Source: Dermanyssus gallinae
Taxonomy: Eukaryota; Arthropoda; Arachnida; Mesostigmata; Dermanyssidae
Direction of reading: 5' to 3'
NCBI GenBank assembly: GCA_003439945.1
Contig: QVRM01006088.1
Span: 55,368 to 119,367, forward strand
Length of the DNA stretch: 64,000 bases
The position numbers and the translations under genes were made by a program. Positions within the stretch are counted from its first letter, which is position 1. Each line of letters begins with the position of its first letter. A model generated the notes under the pieces. The model ran no database searches and was not told where the DNA came from. It saw only the letters and a list, made by a program, of their open reading frames with translations. Below are positions 51,419-64,000 of the stretch, one piece after another.

Positions 51419-54267
51419 CTAGCTTGCCCTATAAGCTACAGCCCTACATATGAAACCTCCATGCCACCGCGTCATCCCAGCACGGGCCAACGACAACAGA
51501 AGCCGGAAAAGCCTTATTGTCGCCAGCTTTATCGTCGGTTGTTGACGCTGCCGCCACCCAGTGATCGTCAGCCAGTCATGCAGTCTGTCCGTCTGATCGT
51601 CTATCTGACCGTTTGCGTGCATGCCTATAGTCGGAGCGGGCATCACCGTCCCCATGTCCAGGCCAGAAGTCGGCCACTCGAATATCGCGACCAGAATCGC
51701 CACCGTCACCTCCAGCCGCAGCAGCAGAAGCCGAATCAGCAGCACGAGCCGAATCAGCGGAGGCAAAAGCAGCAACAACGTCCACGGTGGTAACGGCAAT
51801 GGCCTATGGCGATCGGGATCAGGACCATGAGGGGCAGTGCGTCTTCATAGCGTTCTTCTTCCTGCTCGGCTGTCGTTTGTCTGTCTCGTCGCACGTCTCT
51901 CAACCAAGTCGACGACAGGTCGACGACGGGCCGGGCAGGTCTACGGAAAAGGTGACAATCTTTTCGCCTTCGTCGGATCGTACCAAGTCACCGAAGTGAT
52001 AGATAGCGATAAGAACCAAGATACGTTGTGAAGGCGGTGGCGGTAGCAAAGGCGACGACGACAAAGATTACGTAGTACGCCGGCCTTCGTCCCGCCGTCG
52101 TTCTTCTGTGCGGGGTGACGTATCTGAAAACGTAGAGGCCGAGGTTGGGTCGTTCTCAGGCGTCGTCTCAAGCGTTCCTGTCCACCCAGATCTAGGGAAT
52201 ATGCCCAAGAAATGCGCGCGATCGGGTGCGAAAAGCACTCAAGTGAATGCACGAGTCTTGTTGTTGTTGCTGCTGCTGCTGTTGTTGTTGTTGCTGTTGT
52301 TGTTGCTGCAGTTGTGGTCTTCGTTGTTCTCTTCAAGTGTGGTCGCCTGCCGGCCGCAGCGTGGCTGCAGGCGATAGTAGCCAGCAAGAGCGTTAGAACT
52401 ACGACTGTGGTGGCGCTGGCAGTCGAGGCGATGGATCCTGCCTCGCGATATGATAGAATACCACCACTTCGGCCGTCGTAGCGTGCTGAATTCGGATCAT
52501 ACTGGCGGCGGCGGCGGCGGTGGTGGTGGTGGAGGATTCCGTTCCCGTCGGAGGCGGCTTGTCCTACGCTTCTCTCTGTTCGTCGTCGTCGTCGTCTATC
52601 ATACCCGATGGACGTCTACTGATAAACGCGGCAATAGTCGACGTACGGTCTTGCGTTGTCGGTGGATCGCCTACGATCTGCTCTATGCCTGCGTGGCACC
52701 CGTCGTCGCCTTCAAAAGTTTCCCTGCCCTTTAGCGTACTTGCCAAAGTTACTGCCATGTTACTGATGAGCTACTGCTGCTGCTGCGGCGACTTTTGCTG
52801 TTGCTGTTGGAGCTGTTGTTGGTGGTTTGGCTTGATAATAATACCGCAGGCGGGGCGGAAGAGTAACGAGTGATCCCAGATGTAGCCCACCGGTCTTGGC
52901 TTGGCGTTGTATCCTTGTGTGTTGGTATGGTGTAAGATGACAAACACGGGCTGGGATATGGAGCGAGACGTGAGCTAAGCTAAAGGTGAGCCTTTCGTAG
53001 CCCTAAAGGCCCTGTCCAGAATGGTGATGATGTTGGTCGAAGCACTGAAGGTGGCAGATGACGAGGTGTTAGCGTGTTACTTCTGCTGCTGCTGCCGTTT
53101 TATATTCCTGCTGCTTCTAGAGCTTTTCGGGGGTTTTTGAGGTGTTCAAAAATGCTCACCTTTGTCTACACCTGTATCTGTCTCTATTGCTATCATTCAG
53201 TCTTTATATTTGCCCATATATGATGCTTGTTCTACTCTTTGTTTCAACTTAGTTCATCTAACAATAAAACGAGAGAGGCATCGACGGCTAAGTTGGCGCG
53301 GAAATCCTAGCACCGATATTGTAGCGGCAGGCTAATGGTGGGTTCATCTATATAGCATATTCTTTATGTCAACGATGATGCACCTTTGACGTAATAGCGC
53401 GAAGTATAAAACACAGATCACTGCTGCTGCTATGCGTCACAAAAGCTCGTAAATGAGATGACATAGGCTAACAGTAACTAAACGCCAGTGTCGGCTGCTC
53501 TATAGGCCTATTTTGAAGAGTGTCAGTTCTAAACGCCATATTTCAACACACGAGATCAACACGACGCAAGACAGGATGAACAATTGATCACATACGCAAA
53601 TATCTTGCCGATAGATTCACAATATGCAAATGCTCTCGCTAACCTTGTATCTTACAAATCTTGAGACGATATATATATATTTTTATCGATGTCGATATCA
53701 CTAGCATTATGCGTCCATACTTACAAACCCTGCACATAGTCAGTGACGTCTCTATAATAAGTGACATTTACCGCACTTCTGGAAACGGATGAACAAATCC
53801 ATTGCCAGCTGCTGGTGCGTGCTGATGCATATCGGTAAGGTGCTAGCAGATTACGCGCGACCAGCTTCAGGAAAATGGTTGTTGTTATTCCTCGTTGAGG
53901 TGGTGGTTGTGATAATGGTATTTTTACGGCAAAAGCCGTAGCTGCCGCTGCTGGTGAAGGAGCCGCTGTTGTTAATGTCGTTAGTGCATCTGTTATTGCT
54001 GTTGTTGTTGTTAATAATGTTGTCGTCGTCGTTGTCGTCCTCGTCATCATTACTAACGCTCTTCTCTCTCTATTCCCTCCCGTGTGTTGCCACCATTCTC
54101 GCGGTTGTGTGCGTCGTTGTGTTCCCGCTTAGACTGTACTTGCTAAAGATGCCGTCCAAAACGACATAGTCGGCCTTCATGCGTGAAGCCATTAGCAGCG
54201 AGGAAAAACAACTCAAAGACGGAATGAAAAACAATTTCGAGATTAGAAATCTCTCGCTTTCGTCAGT

Positions 54268-54312
54268 CCGTCCGTCCGTCCGTGCATTCGTTCGTTCGTT
54301 CGTTCGTCGTTC
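54268..54312 (+). repeat. GTCC then GTTC tetranucleotide repeats
   Basis: (GTCC)n changes to (GTTC)n over about 45 bases. Confidence 0.85.
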
Positions 54313-54676
54313 GCTCGTCGATTGCCCGCCCGGATGCGTCAAATCGCGAGAGCAACGCGAAAAGCGCGACCGTAGTGAGACAAACAGCGAGAGACCGACA
54401 CGCTGGTAGACGACGGGGAAAAGCAAGCCAGCGACGGAGATCTCGTCGACCCAACCCGAGGCGACGGGAGCCTCCGACCACGAACGGCTAACGTTGTTGT
54501 TGTTGTTGCTGCTGCTGCTGCTGCTGCATTGACGGTACCGCCTGGCGACCGCCGTTCTGCTGCTCTGACTAGTAGTACAACTGCTTCATCTACCTCATCA
54601 TCCATAGTAATGCTGATGATGTTGATGATGCTGATAATGATGCTGACGGAGGCTGCTGCTGCTCCCGCAAGAACTA

Positions 54677-54707
54677 GAAAACACAGCCTCTACAGGGCTG
54701 TGTTTTC
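54677..54707. repeat. perfect 12-base inverted repeat
   Basis: GAAAACACAGCC (54677-54688) and GGCTGTGTTTTC (54696-54707) are exact reverse complements with a 7-base loop TCTACAG. Confidence 0.92.
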
Positions 54708-54804
54708 CGTCACGTGTTGCCAAGCCCAGCAAGTGCCACCAGCTGATGAACGAACGTCAACAACGGCCACGGACTGACTGGCCAAGCGACCGTCCATCCA
54801 TCCG

Positions 54805-54902
54805 GTGTTGTTGCTGTCCGTCGTCGTCGTCGTTGTTGTTGTCGCCGTTGTTGTTGCTGCTGTTGTTGTTTCTGTTGTTGTTGCTGTTGCTGTTGTTGTG
54901 TC
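54805..54902 (+). repeat. GTT/GTC triplet block
   Basis: Imperfect GTT, GTC and GCT triplets over about 98 bases. Confidence 0.8.
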
Positions 54903-55319
54903 GATGCCACTGTTAACACCAACATCCCCTCCCACCACCAACTCCCATGGCCACCGGCGCCACATAGGGGCTACTTTTGAGACATTTGTCGAATCAACGT
55001 TTGCACACTACAAGCGGCGACGGCAGCGCGGGTGGCTGTTGTAGTCTCTGGTAATGTTTGGTAGTAAGTACTGCAACTACTGGTGGTTGAATGGCTGTTG
55101 CTCTTGTACTTTGCTAGTTAATTACCTAGTTAGTAGCCAGCTCGTTGGGCTTGGGGGGTGGTAGGTTTCTCGTTGGTCGCCACCAATTGCAAGCGCCAAT
55201 TAAACCAGTGCTTCTAGATAATTTGATAGATGGATAGATAGACCGATATGTTTATTGATTGAATAACGAATAAATTGATGGATGAATGAGTTGGTGGTTG
55301 ACGACACTGTTAGTCAGAT

Positions 55320-55432
55320 TCAATCTACGCTATGGTTGTTGCGAATTGCGTTGCATTATTGTGTTTATGATGTTTGTCTTACGAAGCAATGCGAAAATGC
55401 AATTCCCGTGGAGAGTCAACCCGAAAAAGTGT
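55320..55432 (+). mobile_element. diverged SINE fragment, copy C
   Basis: The segment ACGAAGCAATGCGAAAATGC then AATTCCCGTGGA then CAACCCGAAAA parallels copy B at about 51342-51410 (ATGAAGCAATGTAAAA, AGTTCCGTGGA, CAGCCCGAAAA) in the same order. Upstream TGTGTTTATG also matches copy B TGTATTTATG. The tRNA-like head is hardly recognisable and I found no clear target-site duplication. Confidence 0.6.
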
Positions 55433-56245
55433 ATGTTCGGGTCCTATTAGCGCACAAAAACTGCACCTCATGGCTCGACTCTCGTAAGCTCGTAGGGCAC
55501 GTCGGATAGTCTCAAATCTCGAAAAATGACCTCCTTAAATTGTTTGTAATTCTAATCTATACTTATTTTTCTATTAATATTACTATAGAGTGATTTTGCC
55601 GTTGCACAGCATCGACGCATAAATACGGCTGCTTTCATCGTCGTCGTCGTAGGCCTGGTCTTACTGACAAATGCCTGCCGCCGCCGTTGTTGTTGTTGTT
55701 GTTGGCAGGGCCAGAAACAGCAACGTCAACCAGCAATGACAACAAACGCGAGAGTCCGTCTTTTGTTAGCAACACGCAGGGAGACAGAGTAACAAACAGC
55801 CAGCTTGCCAGAGAGCCAGTTAGCCTAGATACGGCTTATTTTGCCTGTTGCAGTAACCCAACTCTTCACTGACACGTTAATAGGTGTGTTGCGGCCACTG
55901 CCACCACCAAACATCACCACCGAATGAATAAATGTGTGTTGTGTGAGAACGAACATGGCCTCAACGTGGCAGCATAGCGGCAGACGCAACGTCCTGATGT
56001 TGCCGATGAGCGGCGCCCGCCACAGCGCACCGCATCGCCGTCCACATTCACACATACATACATAGATAGATAGATATATTATAGATGGCCACTCGGGATA
56101 ACGTAGTCGTCGTCGGCGTCGTCGTCGTCGTTGTTGTTCCTAGTAGGAACTGCTTGTAGTCGTTGACGAGTCGTCACGAACAAACGAAACCTCACAGAAA
56201 TGACTACAGCGCAGCCGCCGCTGCTGTGTGCTGCTATTGCGCTTG

Positions 56246-56363
<118 letters not shown>

Positions 56364-57483
56364 AAGCATATATAGTTTAGGCTAGTACATACAAGAAGAA
56401 AATACGATAAACGGGCATCATCGGTCACCACCGACAGCCAGAACCTATAGAGTCTGATCTAATCTAGACCAGCGCGCAAGCCACACATCAGTTCACACAG
56501 CGCGGACGCTCTGTCTGACGTCCACCAATTCACCAGCCGACGTTATAGATCAATGCCACACACTTACATGCAGTGCGTCTGTTTGTCGGTCTGTCGGTCT
56601 GTCTGTCTGTCCGTCCGTGCGTTGGTGCGTCCGTCTAACGTAAACGTCGACGAAGACTATCGCCGTCGAGATGCCTACGCACGCAAGGCTGTGTGTGGCT
56701 GGTTAACCGACCGCGCCTGTAGTGGCGTTACGTGGAGAAACGGGTGTTAACGGCTACACGCGTGCGGTTTCGTCGATTGAAGAATGTCTGATAGCATCAT
56801 CATCATCATCGTAGTTGGACGACGAACGCTACTGTTGGGCAGGCAGCGTTACTTACGGCGCTCGATGGTGTACCACCTCCACCACCACCACCACCAACTC
56901 AGTAGTACAGCTATCAGATGCAGCGGGGCGGGCACACACACGCACACACCAGCGGGGGCAGCTCGTTGTTTGTGCAGCAAGCACGTACGACACAAACTAA
57001 TTGTCACGAGGTGGTCCCACAAGGTAGGATGATGGTAGGTGATGATCTGGTACAGGCGGAAGGACGGGCGGGCGGGCGCGTCGTTGCTGGGCACGTATTT
57101 GCTGTGACGAACTAGTGATCACTATACGAATGAGAGCGATTGCGCGAGAAATACAACCGACAACAATGGCGCAACTTCGACGGGAATAACCGGCGATATC
57201 AATGGGCCAATAACTAGATCTGCACGAACCGGTACAGACAACAACAACAACAACAAAACAACAAACACCGGAACGAACGACAATTGTTGGTGGACGACAC
57301 TAACATCTGAAGTAGCAGCATCGCCTAGCAAGGCATAATGAAGGCTAGTTGCAGCCCGTGATTCAGAGCAGACAGATTTTATTTCAACGTTGTTCCGCCA
57401 CGTTGTTCATAGACAGCGATTACGGAGTTTTGTCTTTCGTCGTTTGGATTCGTCGTCTCTGTTCTCTGCCGCTAGAGTTCCCG

Positions 57484-57524
57484 CTCGGTTCTATCAATCG
57501 AAGAGTCGTGGGTTTGATTTCGAC
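57484..57524 (+). repeat. tRNA-like fragment (SINE or tRNA relic)
   Basis: GCTCGGTTCTATCAATCGAA then GAGTCGTGGGTTTGATTTC is like a shrunken tRNA-Lys: an A-box-like GCTCGGTT and a B-box-like GGGTTTGATTTC with GTCGTG before it. It is too short and diverged to fold as a tRNA. Confidence 0.4.
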
Positions 57525-58741
57525 ACACATGAACCGCATTGAGCGGATACCAGCGACTTACTTGTTCCTTGTCTAGCTCAAACTCTTCTAATAAAAGCTC
57601 GTTTATTGAATTGATGCCTGCATGTAACCCGTTACCGGCCGACCTCTGTTACACGTTTCCGTATATTGTATGTGAAACGTGTGAAGATAATGCTACTGCT
57701 TTTGGTTGTCATCTGTTCGTTTCGCTATGTTGCGTGTGCCTCGATCTGCAGTCGGGGTTGGGCTCGCCGCTCTGTCTGGTCGAACAGGACTATACTGCTG
57801 GCCACCCTTCAGCCAACCTCGCGTTCTGATTTGTTAAGCAGGGGGCGTCAGCCTCCACTTTGGCCCCGGTAGCCCGATGGACGGACGGACAGGCAGGCAG
57901 GCAAACACAACCGCCCCCACCCAATGCCACCAAAACCCCCGTGCTAGAGATATCGGAGACGAGATATATGGATGGCCTCGATTGGCTGGGGCTGACGCGC
58001 ACCGCCGCCCACGTTAGAACCTTGCTACTCACTGACGGACCTTAAGTTTAGCAGTAGCAGTCACGCTACAGCTGTTGTTTCTTCATAGACGATAACCAAC
58101 ATATATATATATATATATCGACTCAAATGAACCCAAATCCGAACGTGACTAAATGACTACGTAACGACCAGCAAGCGACAGCTTCTCGAGCGAATTAAAG
58201 TAGCTTCTCTCATACACTAGGAGACAACGCGATCACCACAACACTCTAACTTCTGTGACTAGTGCCAATAATGTAGTAAGCGTTACAACTACTCTTTCTA
58301 CTATGCCTTTCATGTCAATATTGCGAAAACCAGAACGTTCAAAGGAGATCCATCCTAGTTTGTTCCACATTTTGGTTGACATAGAGGGTAAGAGAGCTAA
58401 AGAGGGAGAGAGAGAGACGCTCCCACACACACAAACAAACATAACCCTCCCAGCCGCAAGGAAAGAACATCATCATAAGGCCATAGCCTGAACAACTCGT
58501 GCCGTCGAACTGGCTAAGCACGGACAGCCTTGCTTTGAGTAGTCCTTCCTGTAGGCTGCATAGCTCAAGACGATGGTTGGTCCGCGACGAAGCCCTTCGA
58601 TCTACAATCATGTAGATCAATGTGGATGGCCGGTCTTTGCCATGGGTTCGTGTTAAGCGATCGGCAAACGTCGGTTAGCATATACGAGTGTGAATTTGAA
58701 TGAAATGCCAAGACGAGGTTAACATGAGAAGTAGCCATATT

Positions 58742-58855
58742 GATATATATATATATATATATATATATAGCAAGCTAAAGGTTCGCCGTGCACACGGTGC
58801 ATGATCCTTTTGCCACTAGCGTGCTATAAGCCAAAGCTCGCTTTCGAACCGCCTT

Positions 58856-58889
<34 letters not shown>
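58742..58889. repeat. two (TA)n microsatellites
   Basis: TA runs at 58742-58768 and 58858-58889, separated by about 90 bases of unique sequence. Confidence 0.9.
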
Positions 58890-58891
<2 letters not shown>

Positions 58892-59245
58892 AGAGCAACA
58901 CATGTGCAAAAGCCTAAAGTAGCACTTGGTGTTAAGAGCAGTCGATACTCGTCGGTGCAGCACAGTCATATATGCTGTGTTGTTAGCTGGGCTCAACAAG
59001 AGCTACCTCCACTTATTTCGGCGCTGTGACTGCTGGCCTACGTCAGGACCGGCTGAACACTGACCCACACAGTCAGTGAGCTGACAAATTTAAATGTGAG
59101 TCGAACAGCATGTGTTGACAATCGTTCATTCTGTCGTTCATTGACCTAGTCGAAAGTAGAAACCACGAATACGAATCAATTCCATAGATCCGCCCAATCA
59201 AAGGCGGATGACCGTTTGCCTCCCACCTTTAATGCGTTGTCACCT

Positions 59246-59248
<3 letters not shown>

Positions 59249-59302
<54 letters not shown>
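59249..59302. repeat. (TA)n microsatellite
   Basis: TA run of about 54 bases. Confidence 0.95.
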
Positions 59303-59305
<3 letters not shown>

Positions 59306-60527
59306 TGGTATATATAGTGATCTAATGTATAAGGGTAGTGTGATGTGGCAGATCTAGAGCTAGTGATTTATTACCGGACCGGACAGCACAGGTGGGATGG
59401 AAGTTGTGGGGGAAACTGTGTGAGTAATGTCCAGACTGGCGTGCACGCGCCATTCCGCTACACTGAGGCGTTTCTACAAGGCGATACCACCTAACGGAAA
59501 TAAGAAATGTGTCTCTGCCTGACCTCTGGTCCACCGAAAAAACACCTACCGCCGCTGTTGGGGCTCACTATCCCCGATGAGTGGCGTTCATCGAATTAAT
59601 ATTTGGTCTCGTTGCGGTTGCACTTATTACATGCAGCATCAATGATGCTGCCGTTACAGATCTTGTTGTTGTTGTTGTTGTTGTTGACGACGATGTCCCT
59701 ATTCCTGTTGTTGTTGCTGTTGTTGTTGTTGTATTCGTTACTGGGTGCTGCTAAACGTACGAGGCAAAGTCACTAGAAGCAGGGCTGCCGATTCTACGCG
59801 TTACGTCATTCTCTCGCCATTGGTGCTAATATTAGATTTGAATGGCATTTCGAGCAGTATTCGCCGTTGTACGAATAGTGGCGAATAAGCGGCAGAAGTT
59901 GGAGCAAACGCAAGACAGCAACGGCATGTATTGTTAGTTGTGCAGGAAATCTGCTGCTGCTGCTGCTGCTCCTGCAGGCGTTGGAAATTTGAGCTAAATC
60001 CGGGACAGCTGGGTGTCGTTATTTAGGCTCGCTGACTAAAACCGTGCTTGTAGTCACCGATCGTCTTCGTCGTCGTCGTCTGAAACACGGATCTCGATTG
60101 CCCTATCGTCTGCTTGACTCCGACTCGAGGAGGAAAAAAGAGACACAGTCAACAACGCGCCAGTCGTGTGCTTTTGGTGTTGTTTTTGCTATTACGTTGA
60201 GTGTTGTCGCTGTTGTGACGTTTGTTAATGTTGAGCTTGTGGATGGACACGCTGTGGATTCTTTTTGTTGTTGTTGTTGTTGTTGTTGTTGTCTCTCTTA
60301 CTGCCGTAGTTTCTGCTGCTCTACCGGCAGCAGTCTCATTCATGCGGGCGGGCGGGCTTCATGGAGAGGAAGTTGCCCGGTTACCTAGTTAGAAGCTGCA
60401 ACCATCTGCGAAAGTGTGACGACCTCCTGGCGGCCGTACACGTCGTCCAAGGTGTGCTGGCTATAAATGTCAACACCAGCGTTTGCTCGCTTCTCTTTCT
60501 TCTCCCTCTCGCCCCTCTCTTTACCTA

Positions 60528-60529
<2 letters not shown>

Positions 60530-60564
<35 letters not shown>
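60530..60564. repeat. (TA)n microsatellite
   Basis: TA run of about 35 bases. Confidence 0.95.
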
Positions 60565-60566
<2 letters not shown>

Positions 60567-61058
60567 ATGTGTCTGTCTTCAGTTCGTGGCTGCATTGGTT
60601 GCCAACGGGCGACTTTATCATTCGATAAAGTCAGTGTTCTCGTCGTTTCGAAATGACTCTATTGCAGTTTGTCTTCCGAAGGATGAAAGCCATCAGTGAT
60701 AAGGCGAGAAAGAAAGAAAGAGAGAGACCCCGAGATCTTTCCGTGTCTCGAGCGGCGATGTTGCTCACCTGTGCACCCGCTGAGGCAGGCGCCGCTGTCT
60801 CTCAGAGCTTAAAGCACAAAAATAAGACTTGGAAAAGTTCTTGCGACAGTCACTGCAAAGTAAGTGGACAAGCACTACAGACAAACAGAGACATGACAGA
60901 GATCATTGTCGGATAAGCATCGAGGAGGAGGAAACACGGACATAGGGTGACGGGCGGCCATCCGGGTGAACAACCAGCCCGACAACAAAAAAATGACGAT
61001 CGGGCCAAACCGTTGTTCGGCAAATGTTTAATAAAGTCATTGATACGGGCGCCTATGC

Positions 61059-61059
<1 letters not shown>

Positions 61060-61109
<50 letters not shown>

Positions 61110-61180
61110 CATATATGTATATATATATATATATATATACATATATGTATATATATATATATATATATATACATACATAT
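61060..61180. repeat. interrupted (TA)n block with ACATATATGTA palindromes
   Basis: About 120 bases of TA broken by two TACATATATGTA palindromes and one ATGTAT, so that the block is built of nested inverted repeats. Confidence 0.9.
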
Positions 61181-61711
61181 AGTGATACTATATGTATAGG
61201 ATATATAGGATAGTACTTTCCTTGGTGTTGTCCGCATGGATGTGTATAATACAATTATACAACAATACAACTATATATTTTACAATTATATTTGCAAAGA
61301 TAGAAAGAGAAATAAGCAAAAAGTGTCCTAAATACGCCTTACTTATTTATCCAGCTATTGGAGAGCTGGCTATATAAGTGACCGAGCGCCGAGTTAACGG
61401 ACCGCGACGAAATGATTCAGGCTGGCCGCCGATGACCATGGTGATGGCGGCGGCCGTGGAGGCGGCGTTACTTGACGCTTCACGCACTACTATAATTAAA
61501 TAATTAGTGAACATTAATTTGCATAGCAGGATTGACTTTCATTGAGCTTGGCGGGAGAAGGAGTTGTTAGTAAGTATCTGCTCCGGTCTCTGTTCCGTGT
61601 CTCTGTGACCGGCGGTCTATTGGTTGTTGTCGCATGTTGTGCAACCATGTGTTGTTGTTGTTGTTGATGTTGTTTCTTCGGACCGCCTTGCGCCTAAGAT
61701 CAGCTGAGTTC

Positions 61712-61738
61712 GGAACTAGCCTATGCTAGGCTAGTTCC
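61712..61738. repeat. perfect 10-base inverted repeat
   Basis: GGAACTAGCC and GGCTAGTTCC are exact reverse complements around the loop TATGCTA, in otherwise unique sequence. Confidence 0.9.
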
Positions 61739-62037
61739 TGAAGCCCGCCTTGATCGCTGTTAGTAGCAGCTGCTGCTGCTGCTGTTGCTGTTGAGCCGTC
61801 ACCGAATCCCGGCCGTGCTTTTGCCATACCTGGCCTTACACGGCCTTCGTCGCTGTCGTCTCCCCACCTGCCGGCGCCGCTAACGATGCTCACCCCATCA
61901 TCATCATCACCACCCCCCGTCCGTCCGTCCGTCCGTCGTCCGACATCCCCCCGAGGTGCTGGTGCCGCCGCCCTCCTGGTTTACGCTACTCCCCTCTATT
62001 TGTACACGCGCGCATACACACAAATATGCCTCTATAT

Positions 62038-62053
62038 ATACAATATATATATA

Positions 62054-62148
<95 letters not shown>
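62038..62148. repeat. long (TA)n block
   Basis: About 110 bases; from about 62057 the TA run is uninterrupted for roughly 90 bases, the longest pure run in the window. Confidence 0.95.
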
Positions 62149-62149
<1 letters not shown>

Positions 62150-62289
62150 CGATGATTGCCAGCTTCCTAACAATCGCGTCGCGCGGTGAGCGAAGGTCAA
62201 TCACAGGCGCGGTAGCCGACGGCCTTCTTCCTGTCTGGCTGGACATGTTCATTACAGCTACAGTAATAGTAGTAGTCATCGCAGATCAT

Positions 62290-62575
62290 TTTTGTTGTTA
62301 TTATTGTTGCTGCTGCTGCTGCTACCGCTGCTGTTGTTGTTGTTATTGTTTTGGTGATGGTTGCGGTGTGGCCTGCTGTTAGATCGACTATAGGAAGCAG
62401 CAGTTAGCCAAATGTTCAAAAACTCATTGTTGTTGTTGCTGCTGCTATTGTTTTTTTTTTCTATGTTTGTTGTAAACGTTCATATTTCTGCTGCTGCTGT
62501 TGTTGTTGCTCTTGTTGTACTATGGTCGCTGTTGTTGTACTATGGTCGCTGTTGTTGTTATGGTCGACGTTGTCG
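62290..62575 (+). repeat. GTT/GCT triplet block
   Basis: Imperfect GTT, GCT and ATT triplets, including the 21-base tandem repeat at 62516. Confidence 0.8.
62516..62566 (+). repeat. 21-base tandem repeat in GTT-rich DNA
   Basis: The unit TGTACTATGGTCGCTGTTGT is repeated twice, with a partial third copy (TGTTATGGTCG) following. Confidence 0.75.
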
Positions 62576-63424
62576 TAAACCTCCCCAATTGCTATTTTTC
62601 CGTCCTTATCTCTCTTCCGCCACCTCCTCTCCGCCCGCTCCCTCTGACACTCTCGACGAGAGAACAGCCAGACAGACACACAGCCGGTACTACGGCAATG
62701 GCGGCTGAGGTGGGCGCGTCATCGCCGCCATCATCATCATCATCATGGACATCATCGTGACGACCCTCGTCAACTTCGTGACGGCTCGCCAATGCGCCAT
62801 GCGTTCGGTGTCCGGTCGGTCTCCCGCTCGGTTCGTCCGTCGAGATCAGCCGACTACGACGACGACGACGACGACAACGATCATGATGTTGTTGTTGTTA
62901 ATACCGAGGCTGATTGATGCTGGTGGTGATGATGATGATGAGGAAGGGATTCGGGGGGGGGGGGGGAAGAATGACCATGGTGACGACATGATACGTTTGC
63001 TGCTGTTGCTGCTGCTCATGGTGGTGATGGTGTTGAGGTTTGCGGTTGATGCTACTACTACTACTACTACGTACGGATGCCTCGGTCAGTTAGTCGGTGA
63101 CGAAGTCGATGAAGTCGTCACACCGACAGCCGGCCCTCAGCGGCCGCTAGTGTGCTATAGCCGCCGGCGTCGCCATCAACAGCAGCAGCAACACTAGTTC
63201 TAGCATCAACGGCAGCACCAGCAGCAGCAATAGAACAAACAAATAAACAAGCAAACAGCTTCTGTCAACCGGACGACACAACGGATGGGAGACGTGAGGG
63301 AACAGGGGCACGTTTGAAGGCAGCACGACTACACCACCTCGTGGGGATTGTCGTATGCACACCCATCGTCGTCTATCGTTGTGGCTTGTTGTTGTTGTTA
63401 TGGATTGTTGTTGTTGTTGTTGTT

Positions 63425-63490
63425 GTGGGTTGTTGCTGTTGTTGTGGGTTGTTGCTGTTGTTGTGGGTTGTTGCTATTGTTGTTGTTGTG
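63425..63490 (+). repeat. 19-base tandem repeat
   Basis: GTGGGTTGTTGCTGTTGTT starts at 63425, 63444 and 63463, the last copy with one change. It lies in a longer GTT-rich tract (63380-63560). Confidence 0.85.
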
Positions 63491-64000
63491 GATTGTTGTT
63501 GTTGTTGATGTTCTTGCGGTTGTGGATTGTTGTTGCTGTTGTCGTTCGTAATGTTATGAAGATTGTTGTTTTCGCCGTTCCTATTTTTGATACACTGTTG
63601 TCGTATGCAGTAGACGTTATTGTTGCTGTCTTCGTTGCCGCCGTTGGTTTGGTGGTGGTGTTGTTGCGATTGTTGTTATCAATGATGTCGTCGACAGCAG
63701 TGTGGGGCTGTATTGTCGTCGACTGCCAACTCGGCCCGTCAGTGGCGGTGCTCTCGTCGCTCTGACGACGTCTCGCGTTGACGCGACACCACAGCAAAAT
63801 AATAGCTATTGTTGCTGCTGTTGTTGTTGTTGTCAGTCATAGTCACAAAGTAATTGGTACCCTGCTCTAATGTAATGTCAACAAAAGTACGTTTTCTTAG
63901 ACTTTCGTCGGAGTAGCGTGCGCGGGTATCTATATTTTGTTTGCAATGCGAGACTTTTTTAATGGCTACGATGAGTATACGTACCTCTGTGTGTGTGTGT

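Noticed and set aside
60044..60388. Plus-strand 114-codon frame with a poly-Cys run
   Set aside because: Poly-Cys comes from (TTG)n read as TGT; no homology is recognisable.
63395..63500. Possible CRISPR-like array
   Set aside because: The regular 19-base repeat has no unique spacers; it is a simple tandem repeat in animal DNA.

Overview
The window is animal nuclear DNA. There are no bacterial operons; the coding sequence is split by large introns with GTAAGT donors and CAG acceptors. The only gene I can support is on the minus strand: the central and 3' part of a T-box gene of the Tbx2/Tbx3 - optomotor-blind (bifid) class. The arthropod-like GAGKREKK junction and the poly-Q/poly-A/poly-T tail suggest an arthropod. 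The very large introns and microsatellite load would suit a chelicerate such as a mite, but that is a guess, not something the sequence proves.

Layout in gene order (high to low coordinates). 64000-35155: 3' part of an upstream intron of at least 28.8 kb; the N-terminal exon(s) and the first part of the T-box are not in the window. 35154-34887: T-box exon (89 codons plus 1 base). 34886-12949: intron of 21.9 kb. 12948-12725: second T-box exon (74 codons plus 2 bases). 12724-12129: 596-base intron. 12128-10874: long 3' exon coding the 417-residue C-terminal region and a TAG stop. Phases agree at both internal junctions, so the three exons form one reading frame of 581 residues. Candidate poly(A) signals lie at 10133-10128 and 9599-9594. 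Positions 1 to about 9590 are 3' flank with no gene that I can support.

Mobile DNA is sparse and decayed: a 5'-truncated, frameshifted non-LTR retrotransposon (about 48670-49795, minus), the C-terminal end of a Tc1-type transposase (46147-46415, plus), and members of a tRNA-derived SINE family. Two SINE copies (3481-3612 and 51230-51418) each carry a 15-base target-site duplication with one mismatch; a third diverged piece lies near 55320-55430.

Most of the remaining DNA is simple sequence. About 40 (TA)n loci, some joined to (CT)n, and kilobase-scale blocks of CAA/GTT, CAG/CTG, ATC and GAC triplets fill the introns. These create most of the open frames longer than 60 codons (poly-Q, poly-L, poly-V, Ile-Tyr repeats), which I treat as non-coding. 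Several compact inverted repeats stand out from this background: 32101-32150, a pair at 34539-34586 with identical loops, 54677-54707 and 61712-61738.
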